Source of the DNA: Ahrensia sp.
Lineage (GTDB): Bacteria; Pseudomonadota; Alphaproteobacteria; Rhizobiales; Rhizobiaceae
Length of the DNA: 64,000 bases
Reading direction: 5' to 3'
NCBI GenBank assembly: GCA_002706335.1
Contig: PAKZ01000003.1
Location: 105,125-169,124 of the forward strand
The translations under genes and the position numbers were made by a program. A model generated the notes under the pieces. It saw only the letters and a list, made by a program, of their open reading frames with translations. It had not been told where the DNA came from and made no database searches. Each line of letters starts with the position of its first letter. Within the stretch, counting starts at the first letter, position 1. This document shows positions 1-8,978 of this stretch, in pieces.

Positions 1-5
1 CAAGG

Positions 6-2099
6 ATGACGCATAAGGCCACTTTCGGCAGGGCGGTCGCGAAAGACACCGGTGCCCGGCCGATCAGGTTGGGCGGCGGTGAAAGCGAAACGATCTCAAG
101 AGCCAGTGCGGAACCGTCCGACAGGCGGCTGCGCTCGAATCGTACCGCGTTTCTTCTCGCAGGCGATCTGATCGGTTTTTGCGGTCTTCTCGTCGTTTTC
201 GCGGCGACAGTTCTTTGGCCCGCTGATCCGGCGGCACTTTCCGCCCTGGGGTCCGAGATCAATATTCCACCGGTCCTAACGGACGTCGTGCAGCGTTTCA
301 CGGAGCTTTCGCGGCAGAATGTGAATGTCGCTGAAGTGCCGCTCGGGTGGTATTGCCTCGCATTTCTTGTGGTCGGCGTCATGGCCGCCCTGAACCGGCG
401 CTGGCTGCTGGTCGGCCTGACGACCGGTTTCATGTTTTTTCCATTTTCCGCGATAGGAATTATCGTCCCGGTCGTACCGCTGCTCGCCGCAGCTTTCGCC
501 GCCGCCACTGTGTTCGCGATCGCTGGCGGTCGGATCGCCAAGCTTGCGATGCTTCCCATTATTGGGGTGGTCTACGTCTTTTGCCTGTACATCGCCGTCA
601 ATCTGGTCCCGGACGGCAGCGCGCGCCTGAGCTACCGATCGATCCCGTTCGCCGAACTAATGACTGTCGACGGGCGGACGCTTGAAGGAAAGCTCGGTTT
701 CGGCGGCGGCGGTGAAGCGGAGGCGGCCCGTGCATTCGCCATGGCCCAGCAGCATGCGCTGCGTGGCGAACCGGATGCTGCCGCAAAAAGCATCGCCACG
801 GCAATGTCCGGCGGCTATCCCAACAATCTTTACGAAGCACGCATACTCGGATCCATCGAAGATTACATCACGATTTCCGGGGCGCGCGGCGACACTGCCA
901 GCGCGGCGCGGTGGGGACGCTATTGGACCGATACGGTTTTTGCCTGGCTGGCGCTCGTGCTCGGCTCGGTTCTGGCAATGGCCGCCCCTTTCAGTGAGAT
1001 AATCTCGACCGCGATGTCGGCGCGCCTCGAACGCATCTCCAGGTATCGGGCGGAGTTGACTGGCGGCCAGACGCCGCAGCCCGGGCATGATCTGGCGCCC
1101 GTGGCTTCACACCTGCATTCACTCGCTGTCGACGATGCGCGTCAAGCGATGGAGGCGATCACGCGAAGGCTCCATCGCTACCGGGTCGCACTCATCGCAT
1201 CTTTCTGGTTGTGTCTTTGTTGCGGTCTGCGCGCTTATGAGCTCCATCTCCCCGCCCCCGGCCAGAATACCGCGTTCGACACCATAGGGCTTGAAGGCCC
1301 GGTAGTTTATCTGGCGCAAGAGATGGGTCTGGCCGTGAAAGGCAGTCCGCATGGCGGCTCGCTTTTGGGCGCATTCTGGAGCCCCGCCAGCCTGCTGTTT
1401 ATCGCGCCCGCCGTCGGACTCCTCTTTCGCGCGTATCGAACCTTATCGTTCGTCGCACTGGTATCGATCGCGGCGATAGACCCTGGCCTGGGCGCCGTGT
1501 CGGGAAGCCCTGTCGCCAATACACTTCCGCTCGAGAGTGTGACGGATGAGTTCCGTCAATTCCTCGTGGAGGTGAATGCTGAAGGGAAGGATGTCGTACG
1601 AAAGGAGCTGGCCCACGACTCTTCTTCATCGGTTCAAAACCTCGGGCCATCCTTCCCGCCAATCGACCTTCCGGGGACGCCCAAAGCTGAAACATCGGCT
1701 CTGGCTCGTATGCCGGGTGGACAGGTACCAATCGAGGATGTGACCGCAGCGACCTTTGTTCTCGCGCAAATCGAGTATTTGAAGAACAGACCGGAGGAAA
1801 TGGTTCAATATCTCGAGGACGGGATCATACCGGGGCGCCTTGACGACAGGGCCGACCGGCAGCGATACGCTTTGATGCTGGATTGGGCGAAAGACCGCGG
1901 GGTAAACATCGGTTCCGATGTCCAGAAGATAGAACCTCTTTCCTTGCCATCCGTGACCCGCGTAAGAGGCCGGCTTCTCCTCGCGATTTCGATAACCGCC
2001 GGGATGGCCTCTGTCCTGTCACTGTTGTTCATGCTGATCGCGAGCAGGCGCGGAAAACGGATTGACGCGCTGGTGGCGCAGCGATCTTCGGCTGTATAG
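6..2099 (+). CDS. Large multi-pass membrane protein of unknown function
   Basis: A 697-residue reading frame that I do not recognise. A polar N-terminal stretch of about 45 residues is followed by hydrophobic segments near residues 47-70, 112-145, 150-175 and 183-205. Further ones lie near 310-332, 395-412, 455-477 and 480-500, and a last one at about 660-685 precedes a basic tail. Two soluble stretches (roughly 215-305 and 505-655) probably face one side of the membrane. AAGG touches the ATG directly, which is too close for a ribosome binding site. The true start may therefore lie before the window, and the gene is treated as possibly 5'-partial. It is separated by 257 bases from the enzyme operon downstream, so a functional link is only a guess. 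Confidence 0.7.
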   Translation: MTHKATFGRAVAKDTGARPIRLGGGESETISRASAEPSDRRLRSNRTAFLLAGDLIGFCGLLVVFAATVLWPADPAALSALGSEINIPPVLTDVVQRFTELSRQNVNVAEVPLGWYCLAFLVVGVMAALNRRWLLVGLTTGFMFFPFSAIGIIVPVVPLLAAAFAAATVFAIAGGRIAKLAMLPIIGVVYVFCLYIAVNLVPDGSARLSYRSIPFAELMTVDGRTLEGKLGFGGGGEAEAARAFAMAQQHALRGEPDAAAKSIATAMSGGYPNNLYEARILGSIEDYITISGARGDTASAARWGRYWTDTVFAWLALVLGSVLAMAAPFSEIISTAMSARLERISRYRAELTGGQTPQPGHDLAPVASHLHSLAVDDARQAMEAITRRLHRYRVALIASFWLCLCCGLRAYELHLPAPGQNTAFDTIGLEGPVVYLAQEMGLAVKGSPHGGSLLGAFWSPASLLFIAPAVGLLFRAYRTLSFVALVSIAAIDPGLGAVSGSPVANTLPLESVTDEFRQFLVEVNAEGKDVVRKELAHDSSSSVQNLGPSFPPIDLPGTPKAETSALARMPGGQVPIEDVTAATFVLAQIEYLKNRPEEMVQYLEDGIIPGRLDDRADRQRYALMLDWAKDRGVNIGSDVQKIEPLSLPSVTRVRGRLLLAISITAGMASVLSLLFMLIASRRGKRIDALVAQRSSAV

Positions 2100-2356
2100 A
2101 AATCTCAACCCTGACAGAGCATGATCTTCACATCGGGGAACATGTATTTGTGGAATAAGTGATCGCGGAAAGCACAAATCGTCAAAAAGCTTCCTTTACG
2201 GCAGGAAGATGATCGTCTGCTTTATGCGAGAATGCAAATAAACTGGCTCGCTGATATTCTTTGCTGAATTTGGCGCGCTTCGTGTTGCCTGTGAGCTGTA
2301 ATTCAGCCATATGCCCCTAATGAGAGCTAGACATACTTGATTGATTCCAACTATCG

Positions 2357-3358
2357 ATGACCATGCATCAAGCGACCGGTCTGGCAATTCTCGGCACGGG
2401 TAGAGCGTTGCCAAAACGCGAGGCATCTTCTGCAGAGCTCGACCGCACACACGGTTATGAACCAGGTTGGCTGGAGGCCAGGACCGGTGTTGCGACTCGC
2501 TATTTTTGCGATCACGAGAACCAGATCGATCTCGCCGCCGAAGCGGCACGCAAAGCGTTGGATGAGGCGGGGCTTCGCGCGCAGCACCTCGATGTGATCA
2601 TCTGTGCCGCGGCCGTGCCATATCAGCCCATCCCCGCCACCGCTCCCGCCGTTCAGCGCGCGCTGGGAATCGATGACGGCCAGTGTTTTGCGACAGATGT
2701 CAATTCAACATGCCTCGGCTTCCCGGTCGCCCTGCACCTGGCCGAAGGCTTGCTGGGCAACGCGCGGTATTCCAAAATTCTCGTCGTTTCCTCCGAGGTC
2801 GCGTCGCGCGGATTGCCATGGGAAGCGCAGCCCGGTGTCGCTGGATTGTTCGGCGATGGTGCGGGCGCCGCGGTCATTGGCGAAGGCGATCACTCGGGAA
2901 TTCTGGCAGCCCAGTTCGCGACATGGCCGTCGGGTTACGAGGCATGCACCATTGGCTCCGGTGGAACTCGGTTCGACTTCGAAAAAGAGGCCGAGCTTTT
3001 TGCCGCGAACAGCAAGTTTACGATGGATGGCAAGGAATTGTTTCGCCTCACGGCAAAACACTTCGGTTCTTTCGTGAGTGAACTTCTCGAACGCGCGAAC
3101 ACCAAGCGGGAGGATATTGTCCGGGTCATCGCGCACCAAGCCAGCCCCGGCGCTCTCGCACACATGGCCAAGATCTGCGATTTCCGCGAAGAGCAGGTCG
3201 TCAACATCGCCGCCCGGTTCGGCAACCAGATTTCCGCGTCGATCCCTTTCACCCTGGATTATGCACGGAAGACCGGCGCGGTCAGACGAGGTGACCGCAT
3301 CGTGATCCTGGGAACCTCGGCCGGAGTATCGTTTGGCGGCCTCGTCATGGATTTGTGA
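2357..3358 (+). CDS. 3-oxoacyl-ACP synthase III (FabH-like ketosynthase)
   Basis: A 333-residue thiolase-fold ketosynthase III. The Cys-His-Asn triad of the family is visible: Cys119 in DVNSTCLGF, His260 in VIAHQASP and Asn290 in RFGNQIS. The family joins an acyl-CoA or acyl-ACP starter to malonyl-ACP, or performs related acyl transfers. This copy is probably not the housekeeping fabH, because it opens a six-enzyme cluster and has no plsX or other fatty-acid genes nearby. The next gene begins three bases after its stop. A second ATG lies six bases downstream, and neither start has a clear Shine-Dalgarno sequence. Its likely role is to build or load the acyl part of the cluster product; this is inference. 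Confidence 0.85.
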   Translation: MTMHQATGLAILGTGRALPKREASSAELDRTHGYEPGWLEARTGVATRYFCDHENQIDLAAEAARKALDEAGLRAQHLDVIICAAAVPYQPIPATAPAVQRALGIDDGQCFATDVNSTCLGFPVALHLAEGLLGNARYSKILVVSSEVASRGLPWEAQPGVAGLFGDGAGAAVIGEGDHSGILAAQFATWPSGYEACTIGSGGTRFDFEKEAELFAANSKFTMDGKELFRLTAKHFGSFVSELLERANTKREDIVRVIAHQASPGALAHMAKICDFREEQVVNIAARFGNQISASIPFTLDYARKTGAVRRGDRIVILGTSAGVSFGGLVMDL

Positions 3359-3361
3359 CGG

Positions 3362-4351
3362 ATGGTTCGCATTCTGGTCACCGGCGCGACTGGCTTTCTC
3401 GGCGGAGCGCTCGTGCGGAAATTGAGCCGTGACGGCGTTTGCGTGGTTGCGACAGGACGCAATCGCCAAAAGCTGGACGAGTTGCCATTGCCCGGCCGGC
3501 ACAGATTTGCGGCGGATCTGAACGCGCTCGATCCCGCAGATTTTCCTTCCCGGCTCGATGGTGTCACTACGATCATCCATTGTGCGGCCCTGTCGTCTCC
3601 GTGGGGCAGCTATGCCGATTTTCATGCCGCGAATATCACGGCGACGGAAAGGATGATCGCGCTCGCGAAGGGGCTGAAGGTCGAGCACTTCATCCATGTG
3701 TCCACGCCGGCGGTCTATTTCCGGTTCGAAGACCAACTGAATGTCATCGAGGACATGCCTCTGCCCGCGCCTGTGAACGCCTATGCGCACAGCAAGGGCA
3801 TCGCCGAAAACAAAGTCGCCGAAAGCGGGTTGCCCTACACGATCGTCCGCCCGCGGGGCATTTATGGGGCCGGCGACAATGCGCTCCTTCCACGCCTCTT
3901 GCGCGCCGCGCGTATCGGTCCGTTGCCGCGTTTTCGTCAGGGTCGCGCAGTCACGGACATTACCCATGTGGACGATGTGGTGGATGCTCTTTGTGCGATC
4001 GTGAAACGGCGAGACGAAGCGGCCGGTCGCGTATTCAACATATCCGGAGGAGAGGCGCTCTCTATCCGGACAATCGTTGAACGGGTCGGTGCTGCGAGTT
4101 CAACCGAAATCCGCTGGCGCGACCTGCCCATAATGCCCGTTCTTGCCGCTGTTCGGTTCAATGAATTTCTGGCCAGATTGCATCCGAGAAGACCAGAACC
4201 CCGGGTGACTGCGTATGGATTGGGGATTTTCGCGTTCTCGCAAACGCTTGACCTGTCGAATGCGCGTCGCCGGCTTGCTTGGCGTCCGAAAATCAACTTC
4301 GAGGAAGGGCTCGAGCGAACGTTCCGATCCGGATCGGTGCGGGCTTCATGA
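3362..4351 (+). CDS. NAD(P)-dependent epimerase/reductase, extended SDR family
   Basis: A 329-residue extended short-chain dehydrogenase. The nucleotide-binding glycine motif GATGFLGG is at residues 8-15. The catalytic Tyr141-x3-Lys145 pair sits in YAHSK, with the partner Ser/Thr in HVSTPAVY. The C-terminal third is of the 3-beta-hydroxysteroid dehydrogenase/epimerase kind. Placed between a ketosynthase III and a hydrolase, it probably reduces a beta-keto product or a related intermediate. The substrate cannot be read from sequence. The TGA stop overlaps the ATG of the next gene (ATGA), so translation is coupled. Confidence 0.85.
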   Translation: MVRILVTGATGFLGGALVRKLSRDGVCVVATGRNRQKLDELPLPGRHRFAADLNALDPADFPSRLDGVTTIIHCAALSSPWGSYADFHAANITATERMIALAKGLKVEHFIHVSTPAVYFRFEDQLNVIEDMPLPAPVNAYAHSKGIAENKVAESGLPYTIVRPRGIYGAGDNALLPRLLRAARIGPLPRFRQGRAVTDITHVDDVVDALCAIVKRRDEAAGRVFNISGGEALSIRTIVERVGAASSTEIRWRDLPIMPVLAAVRFNEFLARLHPRRPEPRVTAYGLGIFAFSQTLDLSNARRRLAWRPKINFEEGLERTFRSGSVRAS

Positions 4352-5187
4352 TCACGGCCGGCCCGCATTTCTTCACGACATCCATCCTCCCGGTCCGCGA
4401 AAGTCTGCTCCTGAAGGGTGGGACCCGTACCAGACTGCCGCTGCGCGTCCGGGTTGGTTATTTCCATCATCGGCGGCTGGGCCACACGCTGATCGATGCG
4501 GGTTACGGGGTGAGGGCTGCGCGGACGGATGGCAAGCCGGATCTTCTGCTTTCCGCATACCGGAAACTCATCAAGCCAAGCACGTTGAGCGATGACCCGC
4601 TCGGCGACGGATTGTTGCGGCTAGGTTTGCGAAAGAGCGATATCGAGACCGTGATCATCACGCATTTTCACGCCGACCACATCAGCGGACTTGCCGATCT
4701 TCCTGTCAGCCGAATCCTTTGCCCGAAGAGAGCGTGGGGTGCATTGAAAGCCAATAGTCGGCTAAGAAACGCGCTGGAGGGCGTTTTTGCGTCCCTGTTA
4801 CCCGAAGACTTCGAGGACCGGTTGGGCTTTCTTGAGGACGCGCAGGTTGTGCAAGCGCCGACCGAATTGGGTAACGGCCGTGACATTGCAGACGACGGCT
4901 CCGTCCTGGCCGTCGATCTGCCCGGCCATCTGGAAGGCCATACCGGCATCTGTTTTCCGAAGCTCGAAAAGCCGTTTCTCTACGCAACCGATGTACAGTG
5001 GCTTAAGCGAGCCGTCATGGAGGACCGGTGCCCCGGTTTTCCCGCCAGCATGATCTATCACCATCGCGGCGAGGCGATGCGCAGCGTTGAGAAAGTGCGC
5101 AGATTTGCGCGTGGCGGAGGAGATGTGGTCCTGTGCCACGACCCGGAACCGCATGCATTCGATCTGGACGCCGGGATCGAGCCATGA
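4348..5187 (+). CDS. MBL-fold metallo-hydrolase
   Basis: A 279-residue metallo-beta-lactamase-fold protein. The zinc-binding HFHADH motif (His106, His108, Asp110, His111) is present, with a further GHLEGHTG histidine pair near residue 195. The start chosen is the ATG that overlaps the previous stop as ATGA. An in-frame ATG 69 bases upstream would lie inside the preceding gene. Family members hydrolyse thioesters, lactones or phosphoesters. In this cluster a thioesterase or lactonase step on an acyl intermediate is plausible but not shown. The stop again overlaps the next start. Confidence 0.82.
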   Translation: MITAGPHFFTTSILPVRESLLLKGGTRTRLPLRVRVGYFHHRRLGHTLIDAGYGVRAARTDGKPDLLLSAYRKLIKPSTLSDDPLGDGLLRLGLRKSDIETVIITHFHADHISGLADLPVSRILCPKRAWGALKANSRLRNALEGVFASLLPEDFEDRLGFLEDAQVVQAPTELGNGRDIADDGSVLAVDLPGHLEGHTGICFPKLEKPFLYATDVQWLKRAVMEDRCPGFPASMIYHHRGEAMRSVEKVRRFARGGGDVVLCHDPEPHAFDLDAGIEP

Positions 5188-6455
5188 TCCCGCCCATCCT
5201 TTATGCATTGGCGTCTTATGCGCGAGTTCGCTCCTTTCCCCGCCGTATTCGTGACCGCCAGACGCTTCGAGCATGGCAGGCCAAACGGCTTAAGCAATGG
5301 CTGGCGCATGATGTGCCGAAAGTCAGCGCATTCCGGAAACTGGCGGGCTGTGGCTCCAAACTCGAGGATCTGCCGATCATGGAGAAATCCGACCTGATGG
5401 AGGATTTCTCGCGTTTCAACGTCCCGGATATAACGAACGCCCAGGGCTGGGAGGCGTTCAGCGGCTCAAGGCGTATCGGCGATTTCATCGTCGGGGCAAG
5501 CACAGGCACCTCAGGGAATCGCGGACTGTTCGTCATTTCGCATGGCGAACAGTTCTCGTGGCTCGGCGCGATCCTCGCAAAGGCGGTGCCCGATTTCTGG
5601 CGTCATCGCGACCGGATTGCCGTACTGCTGCCGCTCGATACGCCGCTCTATGACAGCGCGAATGCGACAGGAAGACTTGCACTGCGGTTCTTCGACATAA
5701 CTGACCCGCTCGGGAGTTACCTGACGACGTTGGTGGCTTTCGACCCGACTTTGCTGGTCGCTCCGCCGCGCATTCTGCGCCGTCTGGCCGAAGCGAATAC
5801 AACGTTGAGGCCGAGACGAATATTCTCCGCCGCAGAAAAGCTTGAGGATTTCGATCGCGCAATCATCGAGGGGGGCTTTGGTGTCGCTCTTGATGAAATC
5901 TACATGGCGACCGAAGGCCTGCTCGGTGTGACCTGCGCATATGGCCGTCTCCATTTGACGGAGGATTGCATGCATTTCGAGTTCGAGCCGGCGGGCGAAG
6001 ATCTCGTGGCGCCGATAATTTCCGACTTCAGCCGCAAGACGCAGATCATGGCGCGCTACCGGATGAATGACCTGTTGCGCCTCGACAGGGAGACATGCCC
6101 CTGCGGTTCTCCCCTCATGGTCGTACGGGAAGTGGTCGGTCGACAGGATGACGTGTTTTGCATGCCCGCTGTCGACGGGAAGCCGGTCGAATTGACGCCC
6201 GATATCCTGCGCAATGCGATTGTCGATACAGATCGCTGTATTGACGATTTTCTGCTCGTGCAGACAGGAGAACGGGCGTTGGAATTGCATTTGTCCGAAA
6301 AACTCTCGCTGCCAGTCAGGCAGGCCGTCCGGGCTAATCTCCTGGCGCTTCTCGATCGTCATGGTGCATCGCCGGACTGCCGCATCGAGATCCTGGCCCT
6401 CGAGCCGCATTCGAGGGGCAAACTCCGCCGCATCAGAAGGGAGTGGGCGGCATGA
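5184..6455 (+). CDS. Adenylate-forming enzyme, F390 synthetase/PaaK-like
   Basis: A 423-residue member of the ANL superfamily, closest in feel to coenzyme F390 synthetase-related and phenylacetate-CoA ligase-like proteins. The phosphate-binding loop GASTGTSGN is at residues 104-112. YMATEG near residue 240 corresponds to the adenine-binding motif, and RYRMNDLLRL is the hinge-region Arg/Asp signature. A CPCG pair follows, as in PaaK relatives. It presumably activates a carboxylate as an acyl-adenylate. Start chosen at the ATGA overlap. Its stop overlaps the ATG of a 30-codon open frame rather than the start of the next large gene. Confidence 0.8.
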   Translation: MIPPILYALASYARVRSFPRRIRDRQTLRAWQAKRLKQWLAHDVPKVSAFRKLAGCGSKLEDLPIMEKSDLMEDFSRFNVPDITNAQGWEAFSGSRRIGDFIVGASTGTSGNRGLFVISHGEQFSWLGAILAKAVPDFWRHRDRIAVLLPLDTPLYDSANATGRLALRFFDITDPLGSYLTTLVAFDPTLLVAPPRILRRLAEANTTLRPRRIFSAAEKLEDFDRAIIEGGFGVALDEIYMATEGLLGVTCAYGRLHLTEDCMHFEFEPAGEDLVAPIISDFSRKTQIMARYRMNDLLRLDRETCPCGSPLMVVREVVGRQDDVFCMPAVDGKPVELTPDILRNAIVDTDRCIDDFLLVQTGERALELHLSEKLSLPVRQAVRANLLALLDRHGASPDCRIEILALEPHSRGKLRRIRREWAA

Positions 6456-6544
6456 CCGCTTCACCGTTCCGCAGGGCCGGGTTCCATGGGCGTTCGTATT
6501 CGAGCCGTGTCCCACGCGGCGAAATTTATTCTCAAACCCTGTGA
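6452..6544 (+). CDS. Possible 30-residue leader or coupling peptide
   Basis: A 30-codon frame begins at an ATG overlapping the previous stop (ATGA), exactly as at the two preceding junctions. It ends at 6544, just before the probable start of the DUF3419 gene in another frame. The peptide is basic (two RR/R-rich stretches) and ends in EIYSQTL. It could be a translational-coupling leader that carries ribosomes to the weak GTG/TTG start downstream. It could also be the original N-terminus of the DUF3419 protein cut off by a frameshift, or it could be chance. There is no homology evidence. Confidence 0.3.
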   Translation: MTASPFRRAGFHGRSYSSRVPRGEIYSQTL

Positions 6545-6555
6545 AGGGGGCTCCT

Positions 6556-7617
6556 TTGGATTTCTTTCAGAACCTGAACTTTTCGTCGTCAAATGAGGAC
6601 GGTGAACCCGAACTCGCGGCGCTCGAAGGCGCAAGCCGCATCATATGCCTGACGGGCTCAGGCACGCGGCCGCTGGACATGCTCCTCTCCGATGCCGAGG
6701 AGGTCATTGCTCTCGATATGAACCCGGCGCAAAACGCACTGCTGGCATTGAAGATGGCCGCCATCGAAAGCCTCGACTACGCCGAGTTCCTCGAATTTAT
6801 CGGCATTGCGGACAGCCGGTCCAGAGGGGGCTTCTATGACAGCATACGGGAACGCCTGTCGCCGGAAGTACGCGCGCATTGGGATGCCAACCGCTGTCTC
6901 CTGGAAGCAGGAGTGTGGAATGCGGGAAAGTGGGAGAAACTGCTTCGCTGGAACGCGCGGTTCCTGTCCTTCTTTCGCGGCAGGGCTGTCGACGAGCTGA
7001 TGGCGGCGCCGACGATCGAGGATCAGGCGCGCATCTGGCGACTGCGGTTCAGCGACAGCCGGCTTAGGCGGGCGATCGAAATGATTGGGCGCGACTGGAT
7101 ATGGCGATGGGTCATGCGGGAGCCGGCCGGAGAGTTTCTTCCGCCCCCGCGCGAGGTCGGCGAGCGTCTTGCAGCCGATTTCGAGAGGGCCGCGGGTTCG
7201 CATCTGTTCCGGGAAAGCGATTTCGCCACTCTCATTTTCCGCGGCGCGCTGAAGCCCGGTGGCGCCATGCCAATTCACCTGAGACCGGAATATTACCCGC
7301 AAATTAGGGATGGCTTGCCACGGTTGCGGATTGTCGAAGGAGGTCTTGCCGACCTTGCAAGCCTGGACATCGGCAAGGCCGACGGTTTTTCACTGTCCGA
7401 TTTCGGATCCTATTGCGGTTCGGATATCTACGCAGCCTGCTGGCAAGGCGTCCTCGCGGCCGCGGAGCCGGGCGCGCGGTACTGCGAGCGCATCTTCATG
7501 AACGACATGGAGGTTCCATTTGCCTCGATCAAGGTGGATCACGCGCTGTCGGACAACTTGTCGAAATCGGACAAGGCGATCATCTATCGTGTCCGCGCCG
7601 GCACGATCGAACGGTAG
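6556..7617 (+). CDS. DUF3419/BtaA-like SAM-dependent 3-amino-3-carboxypropyl transferase
   Basis: About 353 residues, related to the BtaA half of betaine-lipid synthesis. BtaA moves the 3-amino-3-carboxypropyl group of S-adenosylmethionine onto diacylglycerol. Visible here are the SAM-binding loop CLTGSGTRPLD (from residue 31), the acidic strand end Asp54 in ALDMNPAQNALLALK, and the FSSSNED segment near the N-terminus that corresponds to the family's NED motif. No BtaB-like N-methyltransferase follows, so a trimethylated betaine headgroup is not expected from this operon. The start is uncertain. TTG 6556 has an AAGGGG six bases upstream, and GTG 6541 is the alternative. Substrate unknown. Confidence 0.72.
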   Translation: MDFFQNLNFSSSNEDGEPELAALEGASRIICLTGSGTRPLDMLLSDAEEVIALDMNPAQNALLALKMAAIESLDYAEFLEFIGIADSRSRGGFYDSIRERLSPEVRAHWDANRCLLEAGVWNAGKWEKLLRWNARFLSFFRGRAVDELMAAPTIEDQARIWRLRFSDSRLRRAIEMIGRDWIWRWVMREPAGEFLPPPREVGERLAADFERAAGSHLFRESDFATLIFRGALKPGGAMPIHLRPEYYPQIRDGLPRLRIVEGGLADLASLDIGKADGFSLSDFGSYCGSDIYAACWQGVLAAAEPGARYCERIFMNDMEVPFASIKVDHALSDNLSKSDKAIIYRVRAGTIER

Positions 7618-7625
7618 TCCAGGCT

Positions 7626-8720
7626 TTGGCGGAAGATCGCAACCGGATTGCCGGGGACTATGTCTCCGCCTTCATAAGGGATGGGCCGCAGGCATATATC
7701 GCGAACCTTGAGACGTCGGTCGATTTGTATCGATGGGGCGGGCACGTCCTGCCAATGACGATCAATGACGGCGGGCACGTTGGCACCTTCGTTTGCTCTC
7801 CGCGCATCGGCCTGATCGATTATACAAGAGAGGAGCTGGCGCGATTTCCAAACAGGGCCATTGTCCCCCTTCTTCGCACCATAGTCGACAGCGCCGGCGC
7901 CGTTCTTTCGCTGGCCAACATGAACAGGGTCGTTCACGTCAACAACTGGATGATGTCGACGAACCTTCCGGTCGATATCGATCCCGGCCTGGCTGGGTCG
8001 CAGACCGACAGTCTCGTTGCCCGTTTCCCCGACCATCTGCTGGCCATCCGGTCGCTGACCACACGGCACAGCGCGGAACTTATTGACGCGCTAAAGTCGG
8101 CTGGCTGGATGTTGCTGCCGAGCAGGCAGATATACCTCGTGGACGATGTCGAATCGCAACTCATGAAGCGCCGCGACGCGAGGCGCGACGAAAGGATCTG
8201 GCAAGACGGATCCTATGTTTATGAGGAACTGGAGGGTGTGAGCGAAGCCGACGCCGAGCGAATCGCGGAACTCTACCGCCTGCTCTATCTGGAGAAATAC
8301 TCATACCTCAATCCGGTCTATACCGCCCGGTTCGTGTCGATGACGCAGGAGATCGGACTGATCCGGTATCTGGTTCTGCGGGACGGCGAGGGTACAATCC
8401 AGGGGTTTGGCGGGATGCACCGGTTCGGCCGTCATGCGACGATGCCGCTGATCGGATACAACACCGCCGTAGCGCAAGAACACGGCTTGTATCGGTTGAC
8501 GTTCCATGCGGGCAGTCGATACGCGGCTCGCAATAGCCTCGCATTCAACATGTCTTCGGGAGCGGCTGCTTTCAAACTCAATCGCGGTGGGACGCCTGAA
8601 ATGGAGTTCACGGCATACTATTTCCGTCATCTGCCCCTGCAGCGCCGGATGCCTTTCGGTTTTCTTCGAATGATCGCCGACAAAGTGGGCGTTCCGATCC
8701 TGAGGCGATATCAACTCTGA
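7626..8720 (+). CDS. GNAT-like N-acyltransferase-fold protein
   Basis: About 364 residues, the last gene of the enzyme operon, starting eight bases after the previous stop at a probable TTG (no ATG is available until well inside the protein). Residues from about 150 to 330 look like a GNAT-type acyltransferase core of the kind found in FemAB/BioF2-like proteins (YRLLYLEKYS, then alternating strands and a long helix). The N-terminal 120 residues contain a HVNNW patch. Family assignment is tentative because no acetyl-CoA signature is unambiguous. An N-acyl transfer onto the amino group supplied by the DUF3419 enzyme would fit the cluster; this is inference. Confidence 0.6.
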   Translation: MAEDRNRIAGDYVSAFIRDGPQAYIANLETSVDLYRWGGHVLPMTINDGGHVGTFVCSPRIGLIDYTREELARFPNRAIVPLLRTIVDSAGAVLSLANMNRVVHVNNWMMSTNLPVDIDPGLAGSQTDSLVARFPDHLLAIRSLTTRHSAELIDALKSAGWMLLPSRQIYLVDDVESQLMKRRDARRDERIWQDGSYVYEELEGVSEADAERIAELYRLLYLEKYSYLNPVYTARFVSMTQEIGLIRYLVLRDGEGTIQGFGGMHRFGRHATMPLIGYNTAVAQEHGLYRLTFHAGSRYAARNSLAFNMSSGAAAFKLNRGGTPEMEFTAYYFRHLPLQRRMPFGFLRMIADKVGVPILRRYQL

Positions 8721-8978
8721 TCGCCGCGCCGCCGAAATGCGAGCGTGAACCTTCCCAAAGAAATGGGTCCGCCGTCATGTTTAGGATGGGGCAAGTTCGG
8801 AAGGCACCCAATCCAATTGCTATCAGGCGGTCCGCCAATTCGTGCGGATGTCTGCGACGATTAGGCCGGGCACTCAACCGGCTGAGCACTGCCTATCGGG
8901 TGCTCTCGGCTTTCCAAGGTGCGCCGGACGACACGGCGCGATGAGTCCGGTTAGGGCACCGAGAAAACATTGAATGCG
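8721..8978. other. Intergenic stretch with no supported gene
   Basis: This convergent gap lies between the end of the GNAT-like gene and the end of the GntR gene. A weak 55-codon plus-strand frame (8777-8944) has no ribosome binding site and an arginine-rich shadow-like composition, so it is not called. No terminator hairpin with a U-run was seen. Confidence 0.5.

Noticed and set aside
8777-8944. A 55-codon plus-strand frame in the gap before the GntR gene
   Set aside because: Arginine-rich, no Shine-Dalgarno sequence, no hydrophobic or domain signal. Probably chance.
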